Below are positions 45,301 through 58,053 of a DNA stretch of 64,000 nt, piece by piece. Origin of the DNA: Ceratorhiza oryzae-sativae. Its lineage: Eukaryota > Basidiomycota > Agaricomycetes > Cantharellales > Ceratobasidiaceae. The notes below the pieces were generated by a model that was not told the origin of the DNA, made no database searches, and saw nothing but the letters and a program-made list of their open reading frames with translations. Numbering within the stretch: position 1 is the first letter of the stretch; each line of letters starts with the position of its first letter. The position numbers and the translations under genes are program-made. The stretch lies in contig JARWMV010000249.1 in the NCBI GenBank assembly GCA_030998015.1, forward strand, positions 1 through 64,000. The letters are read 5' to 3'.

Positions 45301-46320
45301 GCTAGACCCCCTTCTCCAAGCCCTGGATCTCGGAAGACACTTGACCGATTATCCTCTCCCCTAGTCCAGCCAGGACGAGGTTCGTCACCAGAACTCGTGC
45401 CCCCACCTGTACAAGACCGTCCAAGCAAAGTCCGACCGCCCTCGCCTAGAGTATTGACCACAACTGGAAAGCATGGTGTGAGAATACCAGGAGTTGTCGA
45501 TGTCCCTTCACCCCCGCGCCGCAACACTAGGCGCGCCGGAAGAACCAGTGATTCATCCGAACTCGAAGATGTGAGCTTTCGCACGTTGCTTGCTCGACCA
45601 AAGAAGCATTCTGCTCCGGATCCAGACACGGGCTCGGAGACCAGTGAGGCTGGAGAACGTAAATCACCAAGGCGGAGTCGTAGTCATACTTCCCCCCGAG
45701 TGTCTTCTGGGTCTGAAGCAGATAACACCGTAACGATCACTCGCAGACCTACATCGAAAACCATTGTTCCTACTGGTCGACCTGCAACCCGCTCTCAATC
45801 TAGTAGCGGGTCTGAAATTGAGATCCTCGACTCTGCACCTCTGATACCCCCAGCAAAACGCAAAACACCCGAACGAGCAGGGGATCAGCGAGCCGTTACG
45901 GCTTGCAAGGTTGCCCTAAAGTCCCGTGAACATTCCCCGAACCAACCATCAACCTCGGAGGGCGAGAAGCGGTCAAAGCGTGTTGCCAAGCAACCTCTAT
46001 CCAAACCCTCCACTTCAAGCACGCCCCGCTTGTGTGCCATAGCGAGCTCAAGCTCGATCAAAAGCAATGTGGCTCTTAAACATGTTGCCGATACTGTGAT
46101 TGATCTTGGGAGCAGTTCTGACGATAGCTTCACAATACTGCCAGCAGATTTAGTTCCCAAAGTCCCTACCAGGCTTGGGTCGGCTAGAAGCCGATTTTTG
46201 GGACCGAAAGTGCTTGCACGCCTCAGCTCGGCTGAGTCGAGTCGCGCCAGTTCAAGGAATCCCAAGCCCAAGAAGAACGACGTTGCAGAGACGAGCATTA
46301 TCGATCTATTATCGGACTAA
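42389..46320 (+). CDS. GEN1/Yen1-type Holliday-junction resolvase (XPG/Rad2 family nuclease)
   Basis: Structure-specific nuclease that in relatives cuts Holliday junctions late in recombination. Exons: 42389-42412, 42463-42550, 42603-42726, 42776-42850, 42904-42988, 43038-43153, 43232-43409, 43489-46320; all introns are GT-AG, 49-79 bp, and phases agree (3522 coding bases, 1173 codons). Motifs in order: MGVPGLWD (extreme N-terminus needed for activity), RIGIDASIWFFHAAYG, PLFVFDGPQRPKTKR, then the catalytic acidic boxes APGEAEAELAYLN and DAILSDDVDNFLFG, GLLSGGDYD, and the helix-hairpin-helix GAKRCGPKTALALA. A middle region may hold a chromodomain-like fold (APVRVWVPAELVEMVHPEL). The long C-terminus is disordered, with basic clusters (TRRKRSKD) and SUMO-interaction-like patches (EIEILDS, TVIDLGSSSDD, SIIDLLSD at the end). 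Confidence 0.9.
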
Positions 46321-48727
46321 TCGTTTGGGGTTTCCCCTTCTCCGGCTCTTAGGGATATCATCAATTATTCGTATTGTATCATCCATGCATCCCGACCAGT
46401 AAATCAATACTGCATTTTAGATCGAACATGCGTATAATCTCAACAGGATGCCATATGCTATATTCGTGTCGTATATGTGACGAGCGACGAGAGTTCAAGA
46501 CAACATGGTGGATTCTAATAGAACTTGAGTTGAAACCATCGTAAAATTTCGGTCCTTACGACGCTTAAACATTTGACGCAAGTCCTTCCATGGAGCCGCT
46601 TCTACGAGCGGCTGGTGGAACCAAAATAAACCATTTCTATTGGCAACCACTCATAATGACACACCGCGCTATGCCCGTGCATTTGTAAGGCCTCGATTCG
46701 CGTCGAGCCTCACTATTGCTTATTTACGGATGTTTGGCCTTTTGGTTCGTATATTTCATCCCCCTCTTCCTTATTTGTATCTACGATTTGACCTTGTGCC
46801 TCGGCTAACTCGCGAGCATGTGCTCGCACTCTCATAGTCTCTACCTGGAATTTTCCGTATTCACACTCATGTGTACGAGGGGTTGCCTATAAAAGACCCC
46901 CGCCCCCGTCTCTTATTCTCGTCGTTTATCTCTTAGTTTACTGTGAATCGACATCGGATTTTCAGACTGTGAATATCAGCGACTTCGTCGCCCGAGTGAT
47001 CGATTCATTTATTCTATCTCAGTACACTAGGCGACCCAATAGCATTGCGTGATATACAGTATCGATATCTATAGAAACCGCTGTGCCAGAAAAGGTCAGA
47101 AATACCTATCCTCGCTTCAGGACGAATTTGGAGTGCAATCCCAGCTGGTTTCTTCCAGCTTTGTTCTCTCCATTTCGACTATACAGGCGAGGGCCGTGCC
47201 AGAGTAGGACTCCAATGTCTAAGGTCCCGCAGATAACGTGCAGGCAAGAAGCTATGGATATCGGTACCACAAACGAACTTTCCAAAGGTCTCTATGTATA
47301 TCCCCCCCCCCCTCTCCATCTGTGACCAATTTATGAGTGACACAACAAAGCACGGGGAGCAAGCCACCCACTTTTGTGGCGAGGTCCAGACACGGTAGTT
47401 TGTGGCTGATCATGGACAGGTGTATCGGCTCTTTCCTGCAGGGCCCCACAGGATTTCAAAGTCATATAGCCTCACCACCCTTCGGTTAACAAAGTTAGAT
47501 GTCCTTTATGAAATATGAAATGAGGACCATACGGCCCATATCACAGACGATGAAATCGACGACGAATTGGACGTGCAATTTGTCAGTAGAATAGATCAAG
47601 AATTTACAAAAACGATAAGAAAAAAAAAGATGTTGTAATGGGTTATATGTGGTACCTGGAGTGGATGTCGGAGGAGATTAGATGTGTAGGCGATGATGAG
47701 AGGTGAGTAGGATGAATTGGAAATCGTGCCTCATCCATCCGCGCCACTGCAACCCCCCCCCCGCACTCTTTCGAGCGCTCCACAGCCTGCTTGGGACCGT
47801 GCGGCTACTTGAAGCCAAGATTTTGCAGATATATTTCGTCATGATGTGGTATGCGCCCCTGTGTAGGACTGTATGCTTCAAGCCACCGGAAGAAGACCAC
47901 ATGTCGGGCGATCCCAAGCCCGATTAACGCCATTTATGACTACGCGAATGACGAAGCTGGAATACGTGAACGCGCCCAACCCCCTGTGGGTAAAAGCCTC
48001 TGCAGTGCCACATTTCGTCACAAACCATGAAACTGGAAAGAAGCAGTCGACTGTGCAATCACGGACGTACGGCGTTGCCGCATGCCCATTGTTATCACCA
48101 GTTCCGAATAACCCGGTACAAGGAAAACTGCGTGTATTAGCCACAGCCAGCAATCAGCGGCGCTTGTTCAAATCTGCTTCTATGACTAAACGGTTCGTGA
48201 GTGATCGGAGCGTTAGAAGTTCTTCCCAGTTTCAACATATTCTAGAGAAAGGATTCCCCGCATGTAACGAATCCGTGGTTCTACACATTTGCTGCCCGCC
48301 AGAACCTTTCTGCTTCATAACGGAAGAAGAGGAAGCAGAGCAGCAGCAATAGCATACAAACACCCGCATACAATGTAAAAAAAGGGGTTTGACGCTGTCG
48401 AATAACGTTCGAACTGGGCGCTGCTACAAATGGGTCTCGACCGAGCGAACATGTCAAGATCCAAATTAGTGTTAGTAGTCAGAAAACTGTCAGAATAGAC
48501 TCTCATCAATGAATAGTGTTGATATTGGAGGGCTGGGGCTAGATACATGACGATGTTGAGGCTCTAAGTGGCAGTTTTGTACACATTACATTTGACATTA
48601 TCATAAATAGATTGCCATTGCCCGATAACGGTCCCAAATAGAGAAAAGATAAAACGAAGGGGAAGGATAACGGGATAAACGAATGAAACCGAATCAAGAG
48701 ACCAAAAAACACACCTACCCCTAGCGG
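46321..48727. other. No convincing gene
   Basis: 3' flank of the nuclease gene and a 2.4-kb gap. Frames such as 47873-48352 have no domains. Simple runs of C (47305-47315 and 47754-47762) and A (47621-47629) are present. Nothing structured seen. Confidence 0.45.
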
Positions 48728-50539
48728 CTACTTTTCTGTGGGCACCTCCAATGTACTCGCCGAACGAGAAGCAGAAGGCAACAGTCGAAGCACCGTGTGG
48801 GTATCACCGTCATCTGTTGAACCTTCTACCTTGATGGTGATGATCCCGCCGTTTTCTAGTCGACTCGCTGGCATATCTTTCATGTATATGGATTGACCGC
48901 CTCCTGCATCTTCGAGTACGGTCACTTGCTGGGTGACATGTATGCGCGTTTGGATTGTGGCCACTTGTTGGATAAAGGAATGTCGGGTCACGATGAAAAG
49001 AATGACATTTGTGAGACCTGTTCAACAAGGGCTTAGCAACTGGCAATATAACTGTTGCACTAGACAAATCACTAACCGGAACTAGCAAACGTAGTCTATC
49101 GAGCTGATGTTAGATATCAGATGACAGATCTCGAGAAATGACTGACCCCCGCAAAGGCATAGAGCGGGAACGGCACAGTCCACCCTGCCATCGTGCCAAT
49201 TCGGCAAATCGCTACAGGGACGGTTACTATGGAATAGACTAGGATGGTGATCAGCACAGAGCAACCTCGACCATGGGCGCTTGTGGCTCACCGAGAGGGT
49301 AGAACATTAGCCGCCTAGCAACCTTTTTCAGATGCTTCCCGACCCCGTTGAACTCGCCATTAGTCACAAGGCGCGGCCCGTTTGAACCGGATTCGCCAGA
49401 AATGTGGATGGAAAGTGCGCTCTTGCCGTGTGCATTCTGACCCCAACTGAGCTTTCCCTGGTCGTAGTGCAAGAATCCAGAGAAGCGTAGGTACACAAGA
49501 GCTACAGTAACGTGAGCAATGATCGGGGCTGAGCCAAGGAGCCAAGACATACTATACAAGACCAGCGAACTCAGGAGTGAAAGAAAGATCCACATCTATT
49601 TCAAGGGATGTCATAAGAAGAGTCAACCGCGGGAATCCACGAAACAACTCACGTAGACGTAGACGAATCGTTCGGCCTGGTAGGCGTCGCCAATCCAACA
49701 CCAAGCGCCGGAAATGCCATAGAAGTGTCCTTTTGCGCTCAAATTTTCAATGGCGGTAGGTCCCAAGATGGGAAGTATGACAATTAGCGTCCATCCGGTC
49801 GCCAGGATGATCCAGGTAACCAAAATAGAGGGCTTCTTGAGGAGAAATAGAAGGCTATGCCGGCAATAAGTCTCGCCGTAGTGGAACACTCGGGTAGGAC
49901 AGGCGCTCACCTGAAAGTGTAGTAAGCGATGGCGAGCGACCTACGTGGAAGCGATGTAAGCGCTCGCCCCCCACGCTAAAGGTAATCACAAACCAGAGTG
50001 CACCGCCAAGATCGCCGAACTGTGAAACGGCGGCTGTGAGAAGCAGGCGTCTTGTCAATCTCCTGATGCCAGGGAGGTGTCGGGCAGCCTACCTTGCGCT
50101 GTGCATGCGTTGGAATGAACTATCCTCCCATCTGCCGCCCATTTCAGGTTCATGGCAAAGGCAGCGCCTTGGATGAGGTCTGACACGAGTAGGCTGTATA
50201 GGAATGCTCCTAATGCGCTGCGAGAAAACGACTGGAGCCCTCGCACGAGTGGGGAGGCATCGTTTTTGCTACAGAACGAGTAGCGCTGGGGTAGACGTCA
50301 GCTCGACAGGTGGAGCAGGGTGGGGTGACCGACATACCACCAGGTAGCAGAGAAGAGCAGAGGTGGATATCGCGGAGCTCAGGCCGGCGATCCCAATGAA
50401 CTAGCAAGGCAAACGTCCATGGATGGTTCTGCAAAGACAAAGCAGGACTCACCCCCAGACCGACTCTGTCCGCCGTCTGGCTGTAGTCTCTGTGCCAGGA
50501 GGATGGGTGTTTGTCATAGTAGCCCATGGACGATAACAA
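48728..50539 (-). CDS. Seven-helix G-protein-coupled receptor, Git3/cAMP-receptor-like
   Basis: Start at 50527 (MGYYDKHPSSW; an in-frame Met also exists at 50539). Phased exons: 50527-50453, 50400-50338 (first helix, GIAGLSSAISTSALLCYLV), 50285-50093 (second helix, LLVSDLIQGAAFAMNLKW, to ACTAQG), from 50033 (FGDLGGALWFVITF), then LVTWIILATGWTLIVILPIL with AWCWIGDAYQAERF, MWIFLSLLSSLVLYSMSW, YSIVTVPVAICRIGTMAGW and SGLTNVILFIVTRHSFIQQ, last exon 49017-48728. The C-x-x-QG, AWCWI and KKVARRLMFYP patterns are those of fungal Git3/GPR1 and cAMP-receptor-like proteins, which sense nutrients or unknown signals through Galpha and cAMP. The exon around the third helix (about 49990-49900) is uncertain. 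Ligand unknown. Confidence 0.82.
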
Positions 50540-51290
50540 TAGAGACGTAGGGAGAGGCTAGACCCAGTGCAAGCTCTAACCGAGGTTTATGTAGCGGCCA
50601 TCGCTGGGTCCAACACTGGCCACCGTGAAGCTCGAGTCGCTAGATCAGGGAGACGCGGGCTTCTTTTCTGGACTCAGCCTTTGGATACTTGGCTCCATTG
50701 CGGCGCTGTTTGGGCCGAGCGAGATCTGCCTCTCAGAAGCCTTGGGAGCCGAGAGAAGCCCCCACAACCCTCGATCCGGCACGTCCCAATAAGGAAATAC
50801 CGACATTCTCCCGAGCGACCCACCGCACTCAGTACGGCGCTGTTCCAGACCCAGATACACAACGCACCCGAGCAGAACAGGCAGCGCACTGCTCGTCAGT
50901 CAATGTCACGTGCACACGCATCAGCCCTTGTCCCATGACAGCTTCATTTGGCCGATCAAGGATCATCGTCTTCAGAAAACGTGGAGCCCTAGTTACGAGA
51001 CAACCGCCCACGCGGCCTGCACGGCGGTCAAACACCCCGATGGAGCAATTTGGCTAATTACGATCCCATAACAAGCAAGCACAGAAATTAAATTTACCCA
51101 AGGCCAACCCTGGAGGATCGACGCAAGCCTCAGCTTATCCCTAGAGGCTATCCATAGCCAACGAAGTCCAGGAACTCCTCCTCAATAGATCTCAGATGCA
51201 TACGGCCACAGTGACTTTGAAATATGTAGGATCACTGAGCTTTCAATCCTACTCCCGCCCAAATTAACATGGTCAAATGCATTCCACAGA
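50540..51290. other. Upstream region of the receptor gene
   Basis: No convincing coding sequence; the plus-strand frames here have no domains. Separates the receptor gene from the decayed MYND-type gene. Confidence 0.4.
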
Positions 51291-53404
51291 CTACGGCCGA
51301 CCGTTTAATCTGTTGGACAACAATCGCAGCGCAACATTACCCACGTGCAAAGCCTTTTTCAGCCGCCAAAATCGGACCTGGATACCTCGGATTAACACAC
51401 AAATCTGATCCCAACAACCGATTGCCCAAGAGAGGCATATCCGATAGCAAACCCCAGCGTGTTCCAGACAAGACCGCACTTTTTCCGGATACCGCAATGT
51501 TCCACAGGACAGGTCGACAGTGTCATAGGTGGCCAGCCGACTTTGTGTCCTTTCCCAGACTTGGCTAGAGACGGATAGAATCGCCTGAGTGTCTGGTAGA
51601 ATCCTGTATGCGAGCGATAACACGGATTGCGGCATATCATCCATGTGGTTGAATATATGCCCAGAGGAGCCATCATATTTCGGACGGGTTGGGTGGGCCT
51701 GCCAAAGACTTGGGTGCTCGCCACCTTTGTTTAACCCCAGCAATGAGCTTCCAGCGCCCAGAGGATACAAAATCACGCGTCCGGCCAGACCGATAAAGTC
51801 TTTTGAAACCAGTATCGAACCAATCTCGAGGGTCGTCTCTCTACGGCGAATTTCAAGTATCTTGATACAACAAAAATTTAATATAAAACACAATAGCAAA
51901 AGGGATCTACGTACTGACAGATCTTGATAACTACTGCACCAGATTCGATCAAGCCGGGGGGGATCAAATACCGGCACGCATGATAAAGCTCCATCCAGAT
52001 CCGCCCAATTGTCGACTGAACGAGATCAGGTAGCAGATGTGCAGGCCGAAGCAACGCATCCTGGTGTCGTGAGCCACGAGGCCCAGCCTTACCCCTAACT
52101 CGTGGTCATTAAGCGAGGGCTCTGTGGCCTAATTTAGTGTCGCATATATGCTACTTTCTTCATTTGTCTCCTATTTAGTTAGTTACGAACCAATGTATTG
52201 GATTCCTATGTATTTTTGATGTACAGGACGTGAATATATACCAAAGGGGTTCGATCCTACTCTGTAGGTCGAAATACCTTCGCATCCCCCTCTATCACCT
52301 CTTGTGTGACCGTACGGCCTCCCCGGCGGGTCGTAGCACCTGGGGGATGTAGCTGCCGAAATGTCATGCCATAGTCAGCGGGTACGATGATTCGTCGCCT
52401 AGAAGCATAACGCAGGATATATATTTGGTAAGAACGTTCTCCGGATCCGTTTCGTCGACTAGGTGGGCAGAGCATCCCGCACCCTTGAACAGCCCCAGCT
52501 CGCGAAACTCGTTGCGCATGTATTCCAGATAGATCTGTTCATTCTTCATAGGGAATAGCGAATACGTGAAACAAAGCGCCCATAAATGACCCTATTTATG
52601 CGAGTCACGGCTTGAAAGATATCAAATTTTGGTCCAAAGTTACCATTTTCGAGCGGCAATGCCCACTTCTCATGATTGGCCCACCAACGCATATATCATC
52701 CGATGAATCAGAGTGCGAATCCCTACCCTGGACTTGAGCAACGAATGCAAACAAAAGTCAATTTATGTTGGCCCTTGCACAGCGCCTCAAGGGGAAAACC
52801 GACGTCCTTGCGCTGTTGAATTGACGAAAAAGTCAAGAATGAATCGCTTCGTCGGGTCACGAGGACAGTTTCTCCATAATCGGCGAGGGTTTTTAGGTAT
52901 CAAGCCAGTTGCCATCGTCATCCGCGCAGGCTACCAGATGATCCACAGAGTCGTTCAAAGCCGCAGAAACGAGTTCTATCCGATCCAGCTACGCAAAATA
53001 TTCATCAAACGCTTGCGCAGCATCGAAAGACCCAAGAACGCCGTCTTGAATCTCAAGAATGAGTGTTCGAAAACAGTAGAATCCGAATTCATGAGATAGC
53101 AGCTGGAAACAATCGGGTTGATATCAGCATTCAATCATCGACACAATTTTGCAAGACTTTTTCACCTACCTGGTTTTGTTTTTCCGGCCTCGTGAGTATA
53201 TCGTCGCAGTAGTCTCAGGCATCCCGAAACGGCGGAACTCTGGTCCAGGACACCCACCCTGCGAGAATTAAGCCGCAGGTAGCGTATAGGATAGAATTCC
53301 GTGTACTCTACAGAACAAGCTGATGACCAGCGGACTTCAGCAATGTCGTAAATGGCATTGGAAGATCTGTGCTCGTCGGCATTGGAAACCAAGCGTCTGG
53401 CCAT
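51291..53404 (-). pseudogene. Decayed paralogue of the MYND-type gene
   Basis: Pieces of the gene at 55451-57438 are recognisable in the same order. 53404-53162 (EYTEFYPIRYLRLNSRR) matches TDFYPLLYLQSDP there. About 53080-52900 matches the LLSHSFGFYCFRTLILG piece but with stops. 52549-52364 (VDETDPENVLTKYIS) matches VDQADAENILKSYIA. 51850-51700 (TTLEIGSILVSKDFIGLAG) and the block ending GFAIGYASLGQ follow. The finger has lost a Cys (Tyr at the second position, NPRYPGP) and has a stop inside it. Several frameshifts. A duplicate that no longer encodes a MYND finger. Confidence 0.72.
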
Positions 53405-54485
53405 TTAAGATATCCGAAAAAGGCATTCCCCCACCCTGGAAGAGGCACAATGGTAGCGTCACTGATGGCATCACTCGAGCTACTCATATCGAACGAGTTG
53501 ATGGAGGGCTTTCGACTTTAGTTTGACTGAATGTTGGACAGGCTCGACACTTTGAGAACGGAGTCGGCTACGATCGGGCAAGTTTGTAGACCTCCGGAAA
53601 TTAAAATGAATAGTAGGTCGAAATCTCCAAATTTTGACCGTACTATTATTGGGGTCGGGGAAAGGAGGACAGCAGGTCGGTCCACAAGACCAAGGGCGGT
53701 GAGTCACGTGCCCATGTTGCCAGGTCTCGCTTTCACAGCATTGTACCATCAGGATTCATACTCGTGTAGGCGCAGCAACTATATGCACAATGTCACTTCT
53801 ATTAAAGATATATTAGTTCACGAAAGCGTCCCAGGATGATTCCCCTTTTCTGATCGAATTGATGTATGAAATAATATACACCATTGCCTAGTCGGTCCGT
53901 GACCACGAAACCAAAGAGAGCCTGGTTTCGAGCACTTTCAGCCAGCCTTGATAACGGATAACACCCAAAAGCGTGGGTGGATCTGGCAATGCTTCATGAG
54001 CTCGAGATTACCCATGGTGTCCCCATTTGATTGTAGTGCAAATCGCTAACGAGTTCAGCGCGATGGTTAACGCACTCCCGGTTATTACACGACCGAAGAA
54101 AGCATACATGGGTGAATTCGTCAGTACCTATGATTGATACCCTCGGCGGGTTCCTGGTATGCGTGAGTTGCCAGGCCTCAGTGATTCGGACCTTGCATCC
54201 TGGTCTGGGCAGTGTCTCACCGGCTTGGGTATTGTGCGACCGCTACCAGTCGGTATAATTCGGCCTCGGCCTCCAGAAGGCGAACTAGGATGTCGTTTGC
54301 CATCGTTGGAAGCTCTCAAATTCAAGGGCATTTCGATGTTTAGTTTCTTGTATAAAAGGAGGTGACTGGTCCTCAGGCCTCCACTATGCTCTTTCATATC
54401 TCTCTCCAGCTACACCCAGGTTTTTATTTTTGTCTAGTTTACCCTTCAGTGAAAAGTCTGAGTACCCATTCCAGGTATATCCAGA
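53405..54485. other. No convincing gene
   Basis: Might hold the lost N-terminal exon of the decayed MYND-type copy. Frames at 53480-53839 on both strands have no recognisable content. TATAAAAGG at 54350-54358 is a likely promoter for the secreted-protein gene at 54486. Confidence 0.45.
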
Positions 54486-54859
54486 ATGCGATTCAACCTC
54501 CTCGGCGGTGCTGCTGTCACGTATCTGGGCATCGCGTTGAGCGTGAGGGCTATCCCATGTCTCCAATGGCTTGGTATCTCGTATAAGCCGTTAATGGTAG
54601 ACTATAACTGCTACTGCGAGATCCCCAACAGCAATGGGGGGTGGAAGAACAATTCTTGGGTCACGAAGGATGTTTGCGACACAATCCATGCAGCGTGGGT
54701 GGATCCAATGGTGAGCGGGGCGACTAACTACTGGCTATTCACTTGGTTAACTCAGCCTTATGCTAGTGCCGCGTTGGCGGAGGTCAGACCCAGGAATTCC
54801 AGACGACCTGTGAACAATTAGTTCCAGGAAGACGCCACCCAAACTGCGTTCGCCAGTAA
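54486..54859 (+). CDS. Small secreted cysteine-containing protein 3
   Basis: Start at 54486 with a signal peptide (MRFNLLGGAAVTYLGIALS, cleavage after VRA likely). The first exon runs to 54710 and contains YNCYCEIPNS and KDVCDTIHAAW. A GTGAGC...CCCAG intron (54711-54793, 83 bp, phase 0) leads to an exon (54794-54859) with two more cysteines (FQTTCEQLVPG, HPNC), ending at TAA. An unspliced reading would end at 54821 without those cysteines, so splicing is preferred. The cysteine pattern differs from that of the genes at 37176 and 40201. A TATAAAAGG box lies about 130 bp upstream. Probably an extracellular protein; its role is unknown. Confidence 0.68.
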
Positions 54860-55450
54860 AGCACTTTGGGCCGACTGCAATCGTGGTTTCGACTGCCGAG
54901 AAGTCTCACTCATACTGTGGCTTTTATTGCTGTGGAACTAAGTACATCGTTGTTAAGCGAGCTATGAATGGGTCTCATCCATTAATCCACGCGTGTGCTT
55001 GATAAGAATACCCGAACAGATTTCAGACCCGAGGTTGCGATTCCTTTCAGGGGATGACAAGGATATAAGGCGGATGTGCTCAAACTCCCTGCAGTTGCAT
55101 TTATACAGATTTTCTGAGAGATGGGTGCAGGGGCACGACGCGCAGATGCGCGTCAAGTGGGCCGAGATATCAATACATGATAAAATCCGAGCGTGTGGAG
55201 CGTCAACACGGCGTAAACAATCCAACATCTAATTATAGGACGAGAAGGAAAATAGCACACATACGAGATACCCGAGATTTTACGAACGAATCGACTTTTA
55301 CGATTTTATTGCTTGAGCAGTAGAGTGTTCATCGTGGCGCGAGCGCTTACTTAAGACTCATCGACTCCTTCCGGATCGTAGAGACACACCAGTATGTGAA
55401 GCTCCTATGAAACAATATTTATTTCATTCGTTCCATTTGTATACCGCCTT
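54860..55450. other. No convincing gene
   Basis: Only short frames on both strands; nothing with a domain. Probably the convergent 3' space between the secreted-protein gene and the MYND-type gene. Confidence 0.45.
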
Positions 55451-57438
55451 CTAGCCATCTAAACCAGCGCATTCACTTTGATGAGAGTCCACCGATGTAT
55501 CAATCCAATCTCTAGTCCATACCAAAGTTAAGAGCTTTTCTCTATCGCTTTTGGTACACTCACCTGAATTGACAAGTCGTACCACAATAGGGGGTTTCAA
55601 GGCAAAGTCCGCAGATGAAACCTGTCCCAAGGATGAGAGTCGGGTCAGGACACCTAGGATTGGCGCATCGAGTTTTCTCGCCAAAATCGGCCGGGGAAAA
55701 GTATCCGAGAGCAAGGCCCAGCGCGTCCCAGATAAAGCGGCATTTATCAACGTATTTTAGCATCCCGCTTGGCAAGTCAACGACAGGGTACATTGATAAC
55801 CAGATCCTCAACTTCTTCCACTCTATGAAGACTCGGCCATGCCTTGCTGTGCTTCGCGTGTGATGTGGTATATCATGGAGTTGATTGATATAAGGAGTTT
55901 GTCCCAAAGGTTCAGCTCTGAGCTAACAACACCATATTCTAGCCAATACGGTTAGCACGTAGCAATGGTCGATATATATGCTTGCCTTTTTTTCGCAAGC
56001 CTTTCATAACATTTCCTTTGGGATTCAAAGGGGATAAGATGAGTTGCCCGACTAAATCGACGAAGTCGTTCGAACGCAATGAGCGCCCTATTTCCACCGC
56101 TGTTTGACCATTATGCAGCTGAAATAATTGCCTAAAGTTTCAGAGATAATGTGACTCATATACCCATGCACATTAGCTATTAAAGCTTACCCGTATGCTT
56201 GGAATACACCCACACAATAGCTGACCAGGTCTTCATCCCCTGATCTACCAGTCTCACCAAGTCCCACCCATATTCGTTGAACAGTAGCTGTAACAAGATC
56301 GGGTACAAGGTGCGCCAGTTTGAGCAAATCATCTTGTTGAATAAAATCGACGAATAACGCCGCCAACCGCATTGGATAAACAATGTCTGGTGATGGCATC
56401 CATGCGATGTAAGACTTCAGGATGTTCTCTGCATCAGCTTGGTCAACCACGAATGTTGAGATGTCGTCATCGTCGAAGCAATGGAATATATCTAGTTCAT
56501 TACAAATATCGTCCAGATATTCGAACTCTTCCGGTGTGGAAAAGAGTGAGCGGCGGAAACACAACTCTCGAAAGTGAGCCCATTCATAGGTGTCCTCACT
56601 TGAGCCATCGGATATCGTTAAGTGAGTTATTCTAACAAGGAATGTGTCGAGCTCACGTCTCTTGTTCCAACGACCAAATCATATGGCGCCCCATCAGCCA
56701 AAGAATGCTTGTCCACCCAGGAGTTGGATAAGAAGCGGCGAGATAAGTCATCACATCACGGTCTTTCCATAAAGCATCGAGAAGAAAGTCGACATCGGTA
56801 TTGAGTATCCCTCCCACCGATCGCAAAAACATTCGTTGCCCGGAATCCGGTATGATCACTACGTCCAACAGTTCAAAAACAGAGTCCGTGTGAGCGATTG
56901 TGCTGTTGGCGATGTAGGCTAAACCGGCAGAGACATGTTCTGCGTTGGAGAGAAAATGGTATGCGTCTATGAATGAGTCGAACTCCCCAGCAGACGAAAT
57001 GATCCCAATCTGTATACCCAGAATGAGTGTCCGAAAACAATAAAATCCAAACGAATGCGAGAGCAGCTGAAAGACATTCCCCATTAGTTAAGCTTCATTC
57101 GAACCAAATAAACAAGTTACCCCTTTGCCTTCGCTCCTGATATCCGTCATATACTGATGCAATAATGCTATACACCCTGAGACGATACAAGTGTTATTCA
57201 GGCATTCGAGTATCAATGGATCAGATTGAAGGTATAATAATGGATAGAAATCTGTAAACTTCAAGGGCGGTACTACTGAGAAGTTCGTTCGTTCAAGGAT
57301 ACGTAGAATCCTCTTTGCATTATCAAGGCCTGTGTTGGTCGCAATAGGAAAGAACGGGTTCAGAGAACTCAGATACATAGGAAATTCGGCACCCCAAGTA
57401 CGATTCCATGTCGAAACGTTGTATCTGTTAGATAGCAT
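55451..57438 (-). CDS. MYND-type zinc-finger protein
   Basis: Exon pieces in order on the minus strand: 57438-57088 (NVSTWNRTWGAEFPMYLSSL), 57084-56653 (LLSHSFGFYCFRTLILGIQ), 56564-56187 (ADAENILKSYIAW), about 56120-55930 (TAVEIGRSLRSNDFVDLVGQ), 55907-55560 and a tail. Near the end is a zinc finger of MYND type: TRCANPRCPDP, FICGLCLETPYCGTTCQ, i.e. C-x3-C, C-x2-C, YC-x3-C. MYND fingers mediate protein-protein contacts. The long N-terminal region is helical and resembles the uncharacterised N-terminal halves of fungal MYND proteins. Intron borders are only partly resolved. Near 55780-55900 the piece before the finger (CTLSLTCQAGC region) has a stop in one frame, so the copy may also carry a lesion. 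A decayed paralogue lies at 51291-53404. Confidence 0.72.
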
Positions 57439-58053
57439 GCTTCAAGGCTTGTGGGCCGCGCAAACGTGTCCAGTTCGGTGTGCGAGTTACAAATATCCGA
57501 AACCCGTTAGCTGATGCTCGCAATAACGAACGCAATATATCAAAGAACACCGTTCAAGAATGAATATACAGTGCCCAAATTTCAATAAATCCCTGCCGAA
57601 CAGTGTGACGAACTAGATAATCGAGCAGAGGAGCCTACAGCACTGCAGGAAATGGTTCGTGTGAGATAACAAGTGCACGTGACTACCTTTTTACCCCCCT
57701 GTACACGCCCCTGTTATTTCTTCTGCCTCGTTGATGTCCCCCGCCCTTACGGCTGCCTCCTCTGTTTCTTGGCCTGTGTCCCGAGCGGTTTGACCGATGT
57801 GTTCATGTAGCTCGTTAAAATTGAATGCAAAAAAAAAAAAGTGCACGTGACCCTGATTATTCACCAGGAAGAGGGCTGTGACGATTACCATCCTTTAAAC
57901 AGAGAAACTACTGGTTCTAGAGTTTGAGTATTTTAATAAAAACGCGGCACTGGGCTTCGATACATCGCGCCGGTCCGGGGTGTAAAGGAATCCACATTAT
58001 ATGCTTAGAATTTTGATAGATGGTCGAGCATACACCCATAGACGCATTCATGC
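57439..58053. other. No convincing gene
   Basis: Upstream region of the MYND-type gene and 3' flank of the Ssz1 gene. A-run at 57829-57840. The direct repeat GTGCACGTGAC occurs at 57672-57682 and 57841-57851 (the first copy is preceded by AA, the second by AA from the A-run), about 170 bp apart. A poly(A)-type signal for the Ssz1 gene could lie just left of 58054. Confidence 0.4.
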
